The position numbers and the translations under genes were made by a program. From Trametes villosa (lineage: Eukaryota > Basidiomycota > Agaricomycetes > Polyporales > Polyporaceae): a stretch of DNA of 64,000 bases. Under the pieces are notes generated by a model. It ran no database searches. It was not told the origin of the DNA and saw only the letters and a program-made list of their open reading frames with translations. Shown in pieces: positions 26,783-37,752 of this stretch; position 1 is the stretch's first letter; each line of letters begins with the position of its first letter. The stretch covers positions 1,674,001 through 1,738,000 of the forward strand of contig PUDQ02000010.1 in the NCBI GenBank assembly GCA_002964805.2, given 5' to 3'.

Positions 26783-28833
26783 ATGGGAGCGGGCGCATCC
26801 AACGCGCGCGGCGGCGCGCAGGCGGACGAAGCGGCTGGCCCACCAGACTACTATGCCCTCCTCGAGGTGGAAGAGTCAGCCACCGCGGATGAGATTAAGG
26901 TGCGTACCCCGCCTTCTAGTCAGCCATCCAGAGAGTCTCTCGATCTGAGAGCTTTCTATCGGCGAACACGGCTGACCGCGCCTGTATCTAGCGATCGTTC
27001 CGGAAACTCGCTCTCGTCCACCACCCCGACAAGAATGTGGACGATATCGAGGGTGCGACCAAGCGGTTTGCCGCCATCCAGCAAGCTTATGAGGTTGGTT
27101 AGCTTCTTGAGCCCTCGCGCACCCTCTTCGGCGCCGCTCATCCCGCACCCAGGTCCTAAGCGATGAGCAAGTACGTTCTATATCTCATTGCTCCCATCCT
27201 CCGGCTCATCCGATGCTCGAACGCAGGAGCGCGCGTGGTACGACAGCCATCGGGCTTCCCTTGTTCCAGAGGCGGACGCGGCCGATGTGATGGACGAGAT
27301 CAGGAGGGGCGCGCCGCCGCCCAGGGCACGCGATCGCGGCCTGTCCGTTCGCCACCTCGCGCCGTTCTTCGACACGAGCGTATACGAAGGTTATGACGAA
27401 GGTCCAAACGTACGTGATCCCGCGCTCGACCTCGCTAACGTGTCTGACAACCTGTCGTATCCCAGAGCTTCTTCACCATTTATCGGAACCTGTTCGACCG
27501 CCTTGCTCACGACGAGAAGGCATACAGCGACGTCGCCCTGCCCACCTTCGGATCCTCCACTTGGCCATGGCTTCCCCCTTCGAGAGCCGAACAGGACCAG
27601 TGCGCGCGGACGTTCTACAACCATTGGATGAACTTCGTCACTAGCAAGGAGTTCGAGTGGGCGGACCAGTGGAATATCGCAGAGGCGCCAGACCGCAGGG
27701 TCCGCAGGCTGATGGAGCGCGACAACAAGAAGGCACGAGACGAGGCCCGGAAGGAGTATAACGACACCGTCAGGGTAAGTATATGCGCGATGCCATGGAA
27801 GCACAGGCTGATGGGGTACGTGTATAGTCACTTGCGATGTTCATCCGGAAGCGCGATCCCAGATACAAGACACACCTCGCGCGACAGGCGCAAGGACAGG
27901 GGACCCCGCAGGGCGCCCGCACGCCGAGTTCTAAGCAGGCGACAGCGGCGCCACAGCCTGTCTTCGTGGCGCAGGACTGGCAGAAGGCGACCGTCAAGGA
28001 CGACGCCGTGGACCTCGAGTGGGCGGCCGCCGAGGGCGAGGACGAGGAGTGGGAGTGCGTCGCGTGCGGGAAGAGCTTCCGGAGCGAAGCCGCGTGGGAC
28101 AGCCACGAACGCAGCAAGAAGCACATGAAGGCGGTCGAGGCGCTGAAGCGGCAGATGCAGGAGGAGGACGAAGAGCTGGGCCTCGCGGAGGACGAGGAGG
28201 GTGTCCTGCAAGACGAGGCCGTCCCGCCAGAGTCGGGGTCAGACGAGGATGAAGACGAAGACGACCCGGCGGAGGTTGTGGACAGCCACGACACGCAACT
28301 CGAGGCACCGGCGGAGGCGCGCCTTGCACCAGGAGCGGCCGCGCATGAGGGTATACAAGAGGACGCTCGAATACCGGCATCCCCGCGAGAGCCGAAGCCT
28401 AAAAGCAAGAAGCCGTCGAGGGCTCCGTCACCGGAATCATTGCCAAGATCCCAGCGGCGCTCGCGAAAGCGGGACGTGTCCACACCGGATCCGGCCGATG
28501 AGACTGCGGTGAATAGCGGCGCGGCCTCTCCGGTTCCGCCGCCTGAAGGTGCAGCACCGGCGGACTATGCACCCTCTAAGAAGGAAAAGCGGCGAGCTCG
28601 AGAGGCGGCTAAGAAGGCGAAGGATGCGCAAGCTGAAAAACAGGTGCGTTTGGTTCGACTCAAAAGTGTTCCGCTATTGACGAAGAGATACCATATGAAA
28701 GGCCTGCAATGTCTGCGGCGTGGAGTTTGGCAGCCGCACACAGCTGTTCGCGCATTTACGAGAAGAGCCGACACATGCCCTTGTAGACTCACCGTCGTCT
28801 CAAAGAGGTGGTAGGAAGAGTAAAAAGAAGTAG
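26783..28833 (+). CDS. JJJ1: J-domain zinc-finger protein Jjj1/DNAJC21
   Basis: Seven exons (26783-26899, 26992-27093, 27153-27170, 27227-27409, 27466-27774, 27828-28643, 28702-28833) give 558 residues. J-domain: [18 protein letters not shown], then HHPDKN, ending [16 protein letters not shown] long helical region follows with [20 protein letters not shown]. The first C2H2 finger begins near residue 320 ([16 protein letters not shown]). After an acidic, low-complexity stretch the last exon carries a second finger ([18 protein letters not shown]) and a Lys-rich end. Jjj1 stimulates Ssa-type Hsp70 in cytoplasmic maturation of the 60S ribosomal subunit, with Rei1. The acceptor of the last intron ends AAAG, unusual but it restores the finger. 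This is the last host gene before the transposon region. Confidence 0.94.
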
Positions 28834-29451
28834 CTTTGAGCCTGTCTTATACCAATCCCAATACCTCAGGTTGGAGATACCACAACCCACTGGGTCTTGG
28901 AAAAAGACAGTGGCAGATTGAGAATAGCTTAAATCTCATAAAACAAGTGTCAGCAGAAAGCTATAAGTTGACTGAATGCAATGCTGCACACATTGTGGTG
29001 TGACACTCCCTATAGCATTGTTGAATGAAGTCACAACTTGAACTGGCTATTTGGTGGCATAATTTAGCCACATTCAGCATCTAAATTCCTACCATTAGCT
29101 TTGTTCTTGTTTGGCTCTCAACACAAATCCCTTAGAGTTTTAGCTCTAGTAGTCCAGATGAGATGAAGCAAGGATTGGAAAAAAGCCCATCACCAGTAGG
29201 ATCCAATGGTGTACAAAATGTGATATAATACATGAAATAGTGCTGCCTAATAGTGCTCCAATCCCCCATTAGTATCACTGTTTAGCCACACAGCTTCTTT
29301 GGCTTGTGTCTTAGTACTTCATACACAAACCCCCATAGTGTTATATGTAATTAAATTTAGCATTCCAATATCTAAATGATGCATGTTATATATGTTGTTA
29401 TCAGACATTTACTATACCACTTGATGGACTCGGGATTGCTTACTTACACTC
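28834..29451. repeat. AT-rich non-coding block with two diverged copies of a dispersed repeat
   Basis: Base composition changes abruptly after the JJJ1 stop. No gene is present. Two stretches (about 29050-29160 and 29265-29370) share the order TTAGCCACA...AGC(A/T)TCT...ACACAAA(T/C)CCC...TAGTGTTATA-like text, and the same order recurs near 61500-61600 and 62065-62170. Confidence 0.6.
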
Positions 29452-31085
29452 TGTTACACCCCATGCAACCTCCGACACCAGCGGACTCAACTCCGCTTTA
29501 CTCCGCTTTTGGTTCGCTAAGTCCGCACTTATTGGACTTAACTCTGCTTGTCCAACTTTCGGACTTACTTACTCCGCTTTTCTGCTTATCTCCTAGGGCT
29601 ACAACACCGATTTCCATTTCTTCGGCCTCATCCGATTCGTCTTCCTTGACAGCACGTGTCTTGGTGGTAGGACATTTCTTCTTAGGGCAGTTCACCACAC
29701 GATGTCCAGGTTCTCGACAGTAGAAGCATTTGTTCTCCTTCAGGAGTTGTTGTCGAGTCTTCGGATCCATCTGTGTGTTGGTGTTGATGGCGCGAACTTT
29801 TGGGTTGGCCCCTTGTTTCTTGAAGTTGGTCTTTAGGCCTTGGTACTCATCCACTTTGCAGTTTGTCCTCCATCCCCTGTCAATTGTGTATAACTCTGTC
29901 AATGAGTTTGTACATTGTGGTTGGAGCAGGGTATATGAGGGCGAGCTTGGTGCGGAAGTATTGCGGTAGCTTGGAGTTGTACATGGTTCGTTGGGCGTGA
30001 TCGCCGTTGATTTTTGCCCGGACGCATAGATCAAAGAATTTTGAGTTGAACCTGAAGAGATCTTCTTCCGGGTTGTATTTCAGGGTGGCTATCTCGACTG
30101 AAGCTTTGCTCTGAGGGTCTATTTCGCCAAAGACCAGGCAAAAATTGGCAATCCATTGTCTCCAAGTTCCGAATCCTAGTGGAGAGCCATGCTCGTCTTC
30201 TTTGTTTGCTGCGTCGACCTTGGCTTCGGCCCACCAATGGGTATCGCCTCGCATGTATGAAAGTGCTGAGACAATCTTTGATGCGTCATTAGGATAGTCT
30301 TGGGGGCGACTGCGGAATAAGAGTTGAAGGTCCGTGAGGAATTCGTTGGCTTTGGAGCGATCTCCCATGAAGACCTCAGGTTCTTTGACCTTGCTCTTGT
30401 GTTCTAGGTTGACTTGTCCTGGAGTGTTGCCTTGTGCGCTCGCTCCCGCTTGTCCACCGCCGGGTGGTCCTCCTCCGCCTCCTCCTCCTCCTGGAGGTCC
30501 GCCGCCTGGTGGTCCTCCGCCTGGTGGTCCTCCGCCTCGTGCGTTTTCTCCATATGGATCGTCTTTGTCTCCGTCTTCGTCTAGGGGTCTGCCTCCTCCT
30601 TCACCACGGTGAGGTTCTCCTCCTGGTGTTCCACCACCTCCTTGAGGATTGCCATCTCCATCCTCTGGTGGTTGAGGGGCTTGTGATGTTGTTCCTTTTC
30701 CAGCCTTTACAGCCGTCGCGAACGGCGCTGCCGTGCTTGCTGTTTGAGCGGGTTTTGTGATTGTTGATACTGACATTGTATCTTCGACGTGCTTGAGACT
30801 TTCCGTGAATTCTCGTGCGGTATCGAAGTGTAGGTTTTGTCTTCGTGCTTTGTCAGAATTCGTGGGCGGCGCCGGCATTGCTGGGTCGAGCTCGGAGTGT
30901 GCGTGTGCGGGAGTAGAGACCGAGCAGGATATATTCGAGGACACGATGGCAGTCGCGAGTTTGTAGGATAGAGCCTCAGAGGGGAATGTATGTAACGAGC
31001 AGTGTCGAGGGAATGAGAGTTGATGTGAGCCGGGAAGTGGTGTGTAAGAGTGAACCGAGAGAAAACTGACTTGGGCGGCAACCAA
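29452..31085 (-). mobile_element. LTR-retrotransposon fragment: gag fused to an LTR terminus
   Basis: On the minus strand a gag reading frame runs into ~130 bp of CGGA-rich sequence that ends GGGGTGTAACA at 29452. That last part matches the right end of the LTR-like sequence at 60033-60751 in the opposite orientation. No protease, reverse transcriptase or integrase lies between gag and the LTR end, so this is a deletion derivative or a gag-only element. No matching 5' LTR was found above 31,085; microsatellite-like TAAG runs lie at 31,105-31,120 and 31,210-31,220. Confidence 0.65.
29498..30878 (-). pseudogene. Retrotransposon Gag (nucleocapsid), frameshifted
   Basis: The first frame starts at 30878 (MPAPPTNSDKARRQ) and reads through a Gly/Pro-rich linker (30455-30620) into a gag capsid-like region (FMGDRSKANEFLTDLQLLF, FFDLCVRAKI), stopping at about 29880. 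The sequence continues in another frame with DRGWRTNC and a CCHC knuckle, CFYCREPGHRVVNC (C-x2-C-x4-H-x4-C). One indel near 29,885 explains the switch. The end of the second frame lies inside LTR-like sequence, so the natural C-terminus is lost. Gag coats element RNA; this copy is defective. Confidence 0.75.
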
Positions 31086-31365
31086 CCATTGCTAGCCCGG
31101 TGAGAGTAAGTAAGTAAGTAGCGTAGAACTAAGCCAAACGTATGCTGTCAAGGGACGGTAAGGAAGCGAGTGTAGAGTACAGTAGGGAGCTAAGGCATAT
31201 ACTGTAATGAGTAAGTAAGTACACTAAGCAAAGTGCACCGCTATCGGGCGCAGCTCTAATCTACAAGTACCTCCTGTGGTACTACCACAGTGGCCAACAC
31301 AACAGAGACGTTGACCCCAACGTGGGCGTACAGAATGTAAGGAATGTAAGGTATTGAGTAGCATA

Positions 31366-32226
31366 TTAGTAGGTAACAAAACGAGGCAAGTCCAGAGGTA
31401 CGTCATGCATCCGCGTCCTAGTGTCCGCGGCAGAGGTCGTGTTTGGCGAGGCCGCGTTCGCGACGGCCGTGCGGTGGGCACGGACTGCGTGTTCAATGTG
31501 AATCCACCATGCACCATAGACGGCTTCGATCCCTCGGATGAGATCCTCGACCGACCAGGACATGAAGACAGAGAGTCTGCGCACATGATGCATCGCGTCA
31601 AACACGGTCACGTGCGCTGCGGCCTTAGCGTAGGACGGGAGGAGGACAATGCGTCCGGACGCGATGTGGAGGATGCGGTGGAGGAGCGTATCTGGGGAGT
31701 GAGGCGAAGCGACGAGGACGGGCCTGAAGAGTGAATGTGCGAGGCCGAAATAGTCCCGGTTGTACAGGTACCCTGTGCTCGGGTACCACGACGAACAATA
31801 GTCATCTTCGCGCAACACGCGCGTGATTTCGGACCAGCGCAAGTGGATGTTGGATACGTAGAGGTGGATGACGGTGCCGGAGGTGGTGCGTATGAGGATG
31901 GGCCTGGAGAAGGTGAATGGGAAGGGGTGGATGCGAAGATACGGGTATACAAGGTCATCGTCGAGGGCGTGGCGGTGGCGGTCTGCGGCCTGGCCTGCCC
32001 AGACGTCTGCGCTGACCACAACGATGCGCGTGTTAGGGACAGCGAGCTACATCCCCTCGTCATTGCGCGTGTTGTGGAACACGCTGCCGAGGTAGATCAC
32101 GTTGTCCTGCGCGGCGGCACAGGCAACGGTACATCCGAGGACGGCCAGAACACGTCCATAGTGACGCTTGCAAGAGAACTTGACACCCCCGATTGGCCAT
32201 CCGGGAAGCGGTGCAACGGCGAGCAT
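31366..32226 (-). pseudogene. Unrecognised ~285-codon ORF with one internal stop
   Basis: A frame open from ATG at 32226 to the stop at 31366 is interrupted only by a TAG at 32047-32049 (codon 60). The text looks like a real globular protein: KRHYGRVLAVLGCTV, NVIYLGSVFHNTRNDEG, then after the stop NTRIVVVSADVWAGQAA, HPFPFTFSRPILIR, VIHLYVSNIHLRWSEITRVL, DYCSSWYPSTGYLYNRDY and RLSVFMSWSVEDLI. I do not recognise the family. It lies between the degenerate gypsy integrase above and the gag fragment below, all on the same strand, so it may be a host-gene fragment, an extra element gene, or a recently inactivated gene. Confidence 0.45.
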
Positions 32227-32529
32227 GCCGGACGGCGGTATGGGACAATGTAGGGGAAGGAGGGCACAAAAAGATGGGCAGGATGTGGGGAAGGAGCGAA
32301 GAGGGAAGCGGGGAGGAGCATAGCATGGCGGCGGTCTTAAAGCTCCCCAGTCTGTGCCACCATCAGATTATCTGTCCAGATAATCCAGGGCGACTCATTG
32401 GGCGGTGTCTAGACTGTGCTGTAGGTTGCGCAATATGCGTAGACCGAAGCGAGTGTGCAGAGCGGGTTCGTGAGGTGGGAGTTGTGTTTTGGAGGTGTCC
32501 GTAGCCTCGCACGGAGGGTCTGGTTGTCG

Positions 32530-34869
32530 GGTTGGAAGAAGAAGAGTCAGAGGCGGCGGATGTTGATGTGACCGCGCAGAACAGCACCAGACAGTTCCCG
32601 GAGGATGTAGGAGTTGTCACCCCTCTTCCCGTGTATGATATAGGGTCCTGCGTACGTTCACTCTCCTTTGCCGCCCTTGATCTCGTGGAGGCGCAACTCG
32701 CGAAGCCAGACGTACATTCCTTCCTTGTAGTCAGCGAAGTCAAACTGATAGTGGTGTCGCTTAGGTTGGTCTTCAATCGCTTTCCAACGCGAGGCCCGTA
32801 ACCGATTGTGAGCTTGCTCCAGCAAGGCGTCTCAACGCTGGATCTGGCGTGCACAAATTGCGACGAGGTCCTCTTGCGAGTGCACGGTGTCCCAATCTAG
32901 CATCTGCCAGGTTGCCTCCTCAATGTTGAACGAGAAGACGGGTTGTTGACCATAGAGGAGATAGAAAGGGGAGAAGCTGGTCGCGCGCGAGACTGTGGTA
33001 CGCATTGCGAAGAGAATGGGGTGGACATAGGCCGGCCAGTTGCCTTTTGCATCGCCGGTGAGCTTGAACAGGCATGTTGTGAGTGTGTCATGTGAACGTT
33101 CTACAGGGGCATTGCCCTCGGGGTGGTAGGGTGTAGGAAAATAACTGTACACCTGTACAGTGAGCGTAGAAGTTGTTGGACTTCACCTAGGAACTTGGAG
33201 CCGTTGTCTATTGTGAGGACCGGCACGCAGCTGAAGCGGCACACAATGTCATCGTAGATGAAGTGCACGACAGCGCGCGCGGCCGCCTTGCGAAGGGCGC
33301 GAGCTTCGACCCAAGAATGGTCTGTTTGATTGTCTGGATGACGTACTCAAAGCCACCAACACCGGTGGGCATGTGGATTGTGTCGAGATCGAAGTGTCGG
33401 AGGGACGGCGCAAGCCAGGACTCGGAGTAGGGCAGTACAGGGCGGGCTTTCATGGCGCGTTGGCACTCGATGCATGAGCACACAAAATAGGTGACATCGT
33501 TGTGGAGGTTCGGCCACCAGTAGTGATCGCGCAGCAGCTGGTAGATGGCGTCGCGGCCACGGTGTCCGGCAGCAAGATGTGCGTCGAGCAAGAGCTCCCC
33601 ACGTCGCGACTCAGACTCCACCACAAGTCGAGGAGGATAGGATGACTGCCGTTTCGGTGCAAGCCAGAGGCAGTCGCCGCAAAGCAGAAAACATCCAGCG
33701 CAATGCTGAAAGGCAAGACGGTCAGACTCAGAGCGCAGTTTGCTCGGGAGTGAGCCGTCAGTGAGGAATAGACATAGCTCCTTCCAATACGAGCCGTCGT
33801 CTTGATCCCTCGTACCGAAGCAATGTCCGACGGCCGTCCACAGTGTGTCAAGGTGCGTGCCAGAGTCGTCGAGTACATCATATTCGAGTACCCAATCACT
33901 GAGTGCGAAAATGGTGGGTGTGGTCGCTATTGTCTTGCGCTCGTAGACGTCTACAAACTGTCCGTCGCCCAACCGGCCGGTGTTTGCGAGAGAGGCCGTG
34001 GTAAGCAGCAAACAAGGCGCGAACGCAAGCAGAGATTGAGACGCGGCATTGTAGACCTCGTGCAACGCAAAAGAGAGCGCGGCAGAGCAATGCGGGGAAA
34101 ATGCGTGTGGCGAGTATGAAGAGGAGGACGATGCAAAGGGGTTGGAGAGGCGGAGAACGAGTGAGGACAGCAAATAGTGGGTGGATGGAGTCCGGCGCGG
34201 CAGACATGTAGGGAACACCTCGAAGGCGTCCAGGAAGGCGTTTGCATCCTCAGCCAGGTCAGGGAGGTCAGAATGCACGGGGGGAGCATGTGAGAGAGCG
34301 TCCTCCATTTTAAATGAGCTGGCGGGGATGTGCTTCGTCTCGAAGTCGAACAGCTGGATCCAGGAGACCCAGCGCAGCATAGGTGCATCTGTAACGTCGT
34401 CAGGCTGCTTGAGCATTTTAGCGAGAGAGCTGGCATCGTGCTCGAGGCGAAAATGGACTCCCCAAACGCGGTGGCGCAGCGCCTTGAGAGCCACGGAGGT
34501 ACCAAAGACCTCGGACTTCGGCTGGCCGTAGTTTTGTTGTGTCTTTGTGAATGTGCTGGAGCCGTACAGAGCGGGGTGTTTGACACCGTTGACGATCTGG
34601 TAGAGCACCCATCCGGCGCCCATCCAGCTCAAGTCGATGCCTACTATGATCATGCCGTCATCAGAGGTTCGCGGAGCGCACAAGATGGACGTAGCTGCCT
34701 GATAGTCAACTCGCACTAACGCCGGTGCGGAGGTGAGACATTGTTTGAGTCTGGCGACCGCCTCTTCGATGGCAGGGGTGACTTGGAAGTCGGCAGGGGT
34801 GACTTGGAAGTCGGCAGGAGTGCAGGAGAGGAGAGCGGTGAGAGGCCAGGCAATGCGTGAGTAATTCTT
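32530..34869 (-). pseudogene. Ty3/gypsy pol, 3' half: RNase H and integrase, degenerate
   Basis: Reads from KNYSRIAWPLTALL (end of the RT connection) through an RNase H-type region (GIDLSWMGAGWVLYQ, KSEVFGTSVALKALRH), then the integrase zinc region (AGHRGRDAIYQLLRDHYWW, CSCIECQ) and core (HFDLDTIHMP, TIDNGSKFLG, HPEGNAPVERSHDT), and a C-terminal GPYIIHGKRGDNSYILREL stretch. Frames shift near 33,310 and near 32,830, and stops occur after GGKGE, so it is inactive. A 21-bp unit is duplicated at about 34,775-34,820 (TPADFQV twice). Its 5' half is displaced to 47,572-49,045 by the LINE insertion. Confidence 0.85.
34853..34869. repeat. 17-bp target-site duplication of the LINE, 3' side
   Basis: ATGCGTGAGTAATTCTT, identical to 47572-47588. 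On the minus strand it lies directly after the element's terminal run of eight A residues. Confidence 0.9.
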
Positions 34870-37744
34870 TTTTTTGACGGAGCTCGTCGTGCGCGGCGCA
34901 GCGCGCCTTCCACGACAATTGCATTGCGGCGAGGGAATGGACCCTCTATGCAGGCACAAGCTACCGTACGGGGGGAAATGCTTTACGCACGCGGGCGCTA
35001 GGCGCCACGCAGTGTGGGACTGCATGCCGGTCCGTACGGTCAGGTAGGCATTTTATCCACCGTCCCTCGCGTACAGCCGCAGCGGCTTACCCACTAAAAC
35101 CTCCCAGGATTTCACCCAGTCCACATCGCCTCCACCATCGTTATCTACCACCTTATCCCAGGTCCTTCTGACTGTACTCTCCGAGACCCCCATCCGTCCC
35201 TTACATTTTCTCCTAGCAATCGCACAGTCCATTGCCAGCCGTCTATTCAAGGCCGTCATCCATCGGCGCTCTATGTAGCGCATTTCGGCCTCCCCACCGA
35301 GGGGCACACGGCCCCCGACCACGCGCTCGCAGCGCAGGACCCAGATCAAGTGGGTGGTCTCCGTCAGTACAATCCTAGCAAGGCGCGTGGCCCCATGCAG
35401 AGCCTCACCCGCCGCCGATTTCACAGTAAAGGTGTGGCCACCTAGCGCTAGGCCAAGCGTTGCGGGTGGGAGATCGACCTCCACCTTGCTCAGCAGGCCG
35501 CGCGCGAGTGCCCAGGCGAGACCCTGGCCCGGTGCAGCGCACTCGGTGAGGAGATGGTCCATTGAGTCAGGGCTGTTGCACGCGCTGCACGTTCTGCGCG
35601 ATTCAAAGCCAGGGATGTTGGCCCAGTAGCGTCCAACGCGCAGGCCTCCGTGCAGAGCTCGCCACACAAAATCACGGACTTTCCTGGCAATCGGGTCCGC
35701 ACGCAAGAGCGTCCACACCGCGTCTGCTCGCGGCTGGAGGCCCGTGGCTCTTTGGATCGCCTCGCGCACCTCCTCGACATTACGGAGCGTCGTAGGCCTC
35801 TTCTGCCCCGCCCCCATTGCACGCACACCCCGGTATGCCAGGCGCTGCGTCAGGTGCACGAGAGCGGCCCCCTGGACTATGAAGCCGGCAGGGGCTGGGC
35901 GGTATCGCGGCCTGAAGGGGGGCGGGCGATCCGCGCCCAGGCTAGCCAGTTGGTCTGCTTCCTCATTTCCAAGCACGCGGGAGTGGCCTTTGACCCACCG
36001 GAAAGTCGTCGGGGCGCTCCGCGTGCGGAGCTGACCAGCCAGGTCCCTGAAGATCGCAGCATTCGCGACGCCAATCCAGCCGCGTCTCTCCCACATCGGG
36101 AGATGTTTTGTCAGTCCATCAATGACGTATCTGGAGTCACTAACGATGTGCATTGCAGAGTAGGGCGCAGTCTTCCGGTGAGCCATTTCTACTGCATACA
36201 GCTCGGCAGCCTGATTACTTTGCTCATCATAGGGCACTCTGGCACCTTCGTTTCGCGCATCGTCCGGGCCAAACCAGACGCCGCTCCCCGCCTTTGCGGT
36301 GCCCTGGCCGTTGTCCCGGGCCGAGCCATCTGTGAAGATTTCAACCTCATTGCCAACCGCGAAGGACGCTACTGGCGGACGCAGGGCCGGGAGGAGGTCG
36401 CGATCATCCGCCGGGACAAATACACGGAAGCACTCCATGAGCGGGGCATCAGTGGATACCGTGGGGTCAAAAAGGATACGTTCGTGTGATAGGCGTGCTG
36501 TCTCATTAGCCCTCCGCCTTCCCCGTGTCAGCGTAAGTCCGTCATCGTTCTCTGTACGCTCCGGTTTCCATTTACAGCCCAGCTTGGCTAGGACCTTCGA
36601 AGCGGCAACCGCGCATCGATGTGGGTGCGTGCATCCGAAGATGCGGCGGTCCGACACACAGTCGGCGCAATCGCAGTCCGCGCGGTCTGCATGCACACCG
36701 GCATTTTTGCGGAGCCTGTTCGCCGCGCGCTCGCACTGGCCAACCGTACGGATCTGGTGCTTATTCCGGAGGCACTTACAGGCGAGTGTGTTCTCTTCCG
36801 GGCGCTCTGGGCCTTTCCCTAGGTGGTTCCAGACAGGAAACTGGAGGCGGAGGTTGCGAGTCGGGTTCGCTACCGCACATCGGACGCCGTACTTCCTTGC
36901 CGCCCGAACCATGTCGCGCAGTGAGCGCGGTAGGCCGGCACTGGCGTGTGTGCTAATGGTCCAGCTTTGCAGAAAGGCGTTGATGCGCGCCGAGCTTTCG
37001 GCGCCCCTGGATCCCGACGCGACTGCTTTTGCGAAGAGGGCGTCCGCGACGGACGCCCATAGGGGCCTCTGGAGTCCAACGAGGAGGTAGGCTTTGAGCC
37101 ACATCAGGCTAATGGCGTCATTTCTAGCGTGTATGTCGATGAGGTTCAGGCCGCCGCTCGCCACCGGCTGGTAGAGTTGCTCGCGGGCTATACGCAGGTG
37201 CTTGTCGCCATTCCACACAAAATCCGCGACCATGCGCTCCAGCTTCTGCTCCACGCTCTTCGGCATTGCTTGTACGACAGCGCGGAACTGCGTCCTCCCA
37301 GCCACCTCGATGCCAACCGCGAGCTTCCGTCCATGCAGAGTGGGTTTCCCCCTCTGCCACTTCGCCAGGTTGGTCTCAATGGTGCTCAGAACCGGCAGCC
37401 AGGGTACCGCAAGATCAATTCCATTTCCAATCCAGGCGCCAAGCGAGCGGATGGCCTCGCCGTCGCGCACGATGTGCACAGAGGCCGGGATCTGGGCAGC
37501 GCCAGGGCGGAGGCACCTGGTCCGGACGAGTTGGGCTCGGTAGGCAGGGGACCCGACGGGGAGCACTTCGGTTTTCTCCGCGTTGAAACGGGCGCGCGAG
37601 GCCTTGCACCACGTGCTGGTTAGTTCTGTGACAGTGCTGAAGTCGTCATCCTGGCATAGGTACAGTGTCGTGTCATCCGCAAAAAGTTTGGCAACTAATC
37701 TCTCCGCTGCGCCCGGGATTCGGATCCCCCGTAGGGACGACTTC

Positions 37745-37752
37745 CGTAGGGC
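37745..37752. repeat. 8-bp target-site duplication (left) of the nested DNA element
   Basis: CGTAGGGC, repeated exactly at 39181-39188. Taking one copy plus the interior out restores the LINE frame across CALRKSS. Confidence 0.85.

Noticed and set aside
31086..31365. 5' LTR for the gag fragment
   Set aside because: No TGTTA/TAACA termini and no similarity to the 29,452-29,590 LTR end were found, only TAAG microsatellites.
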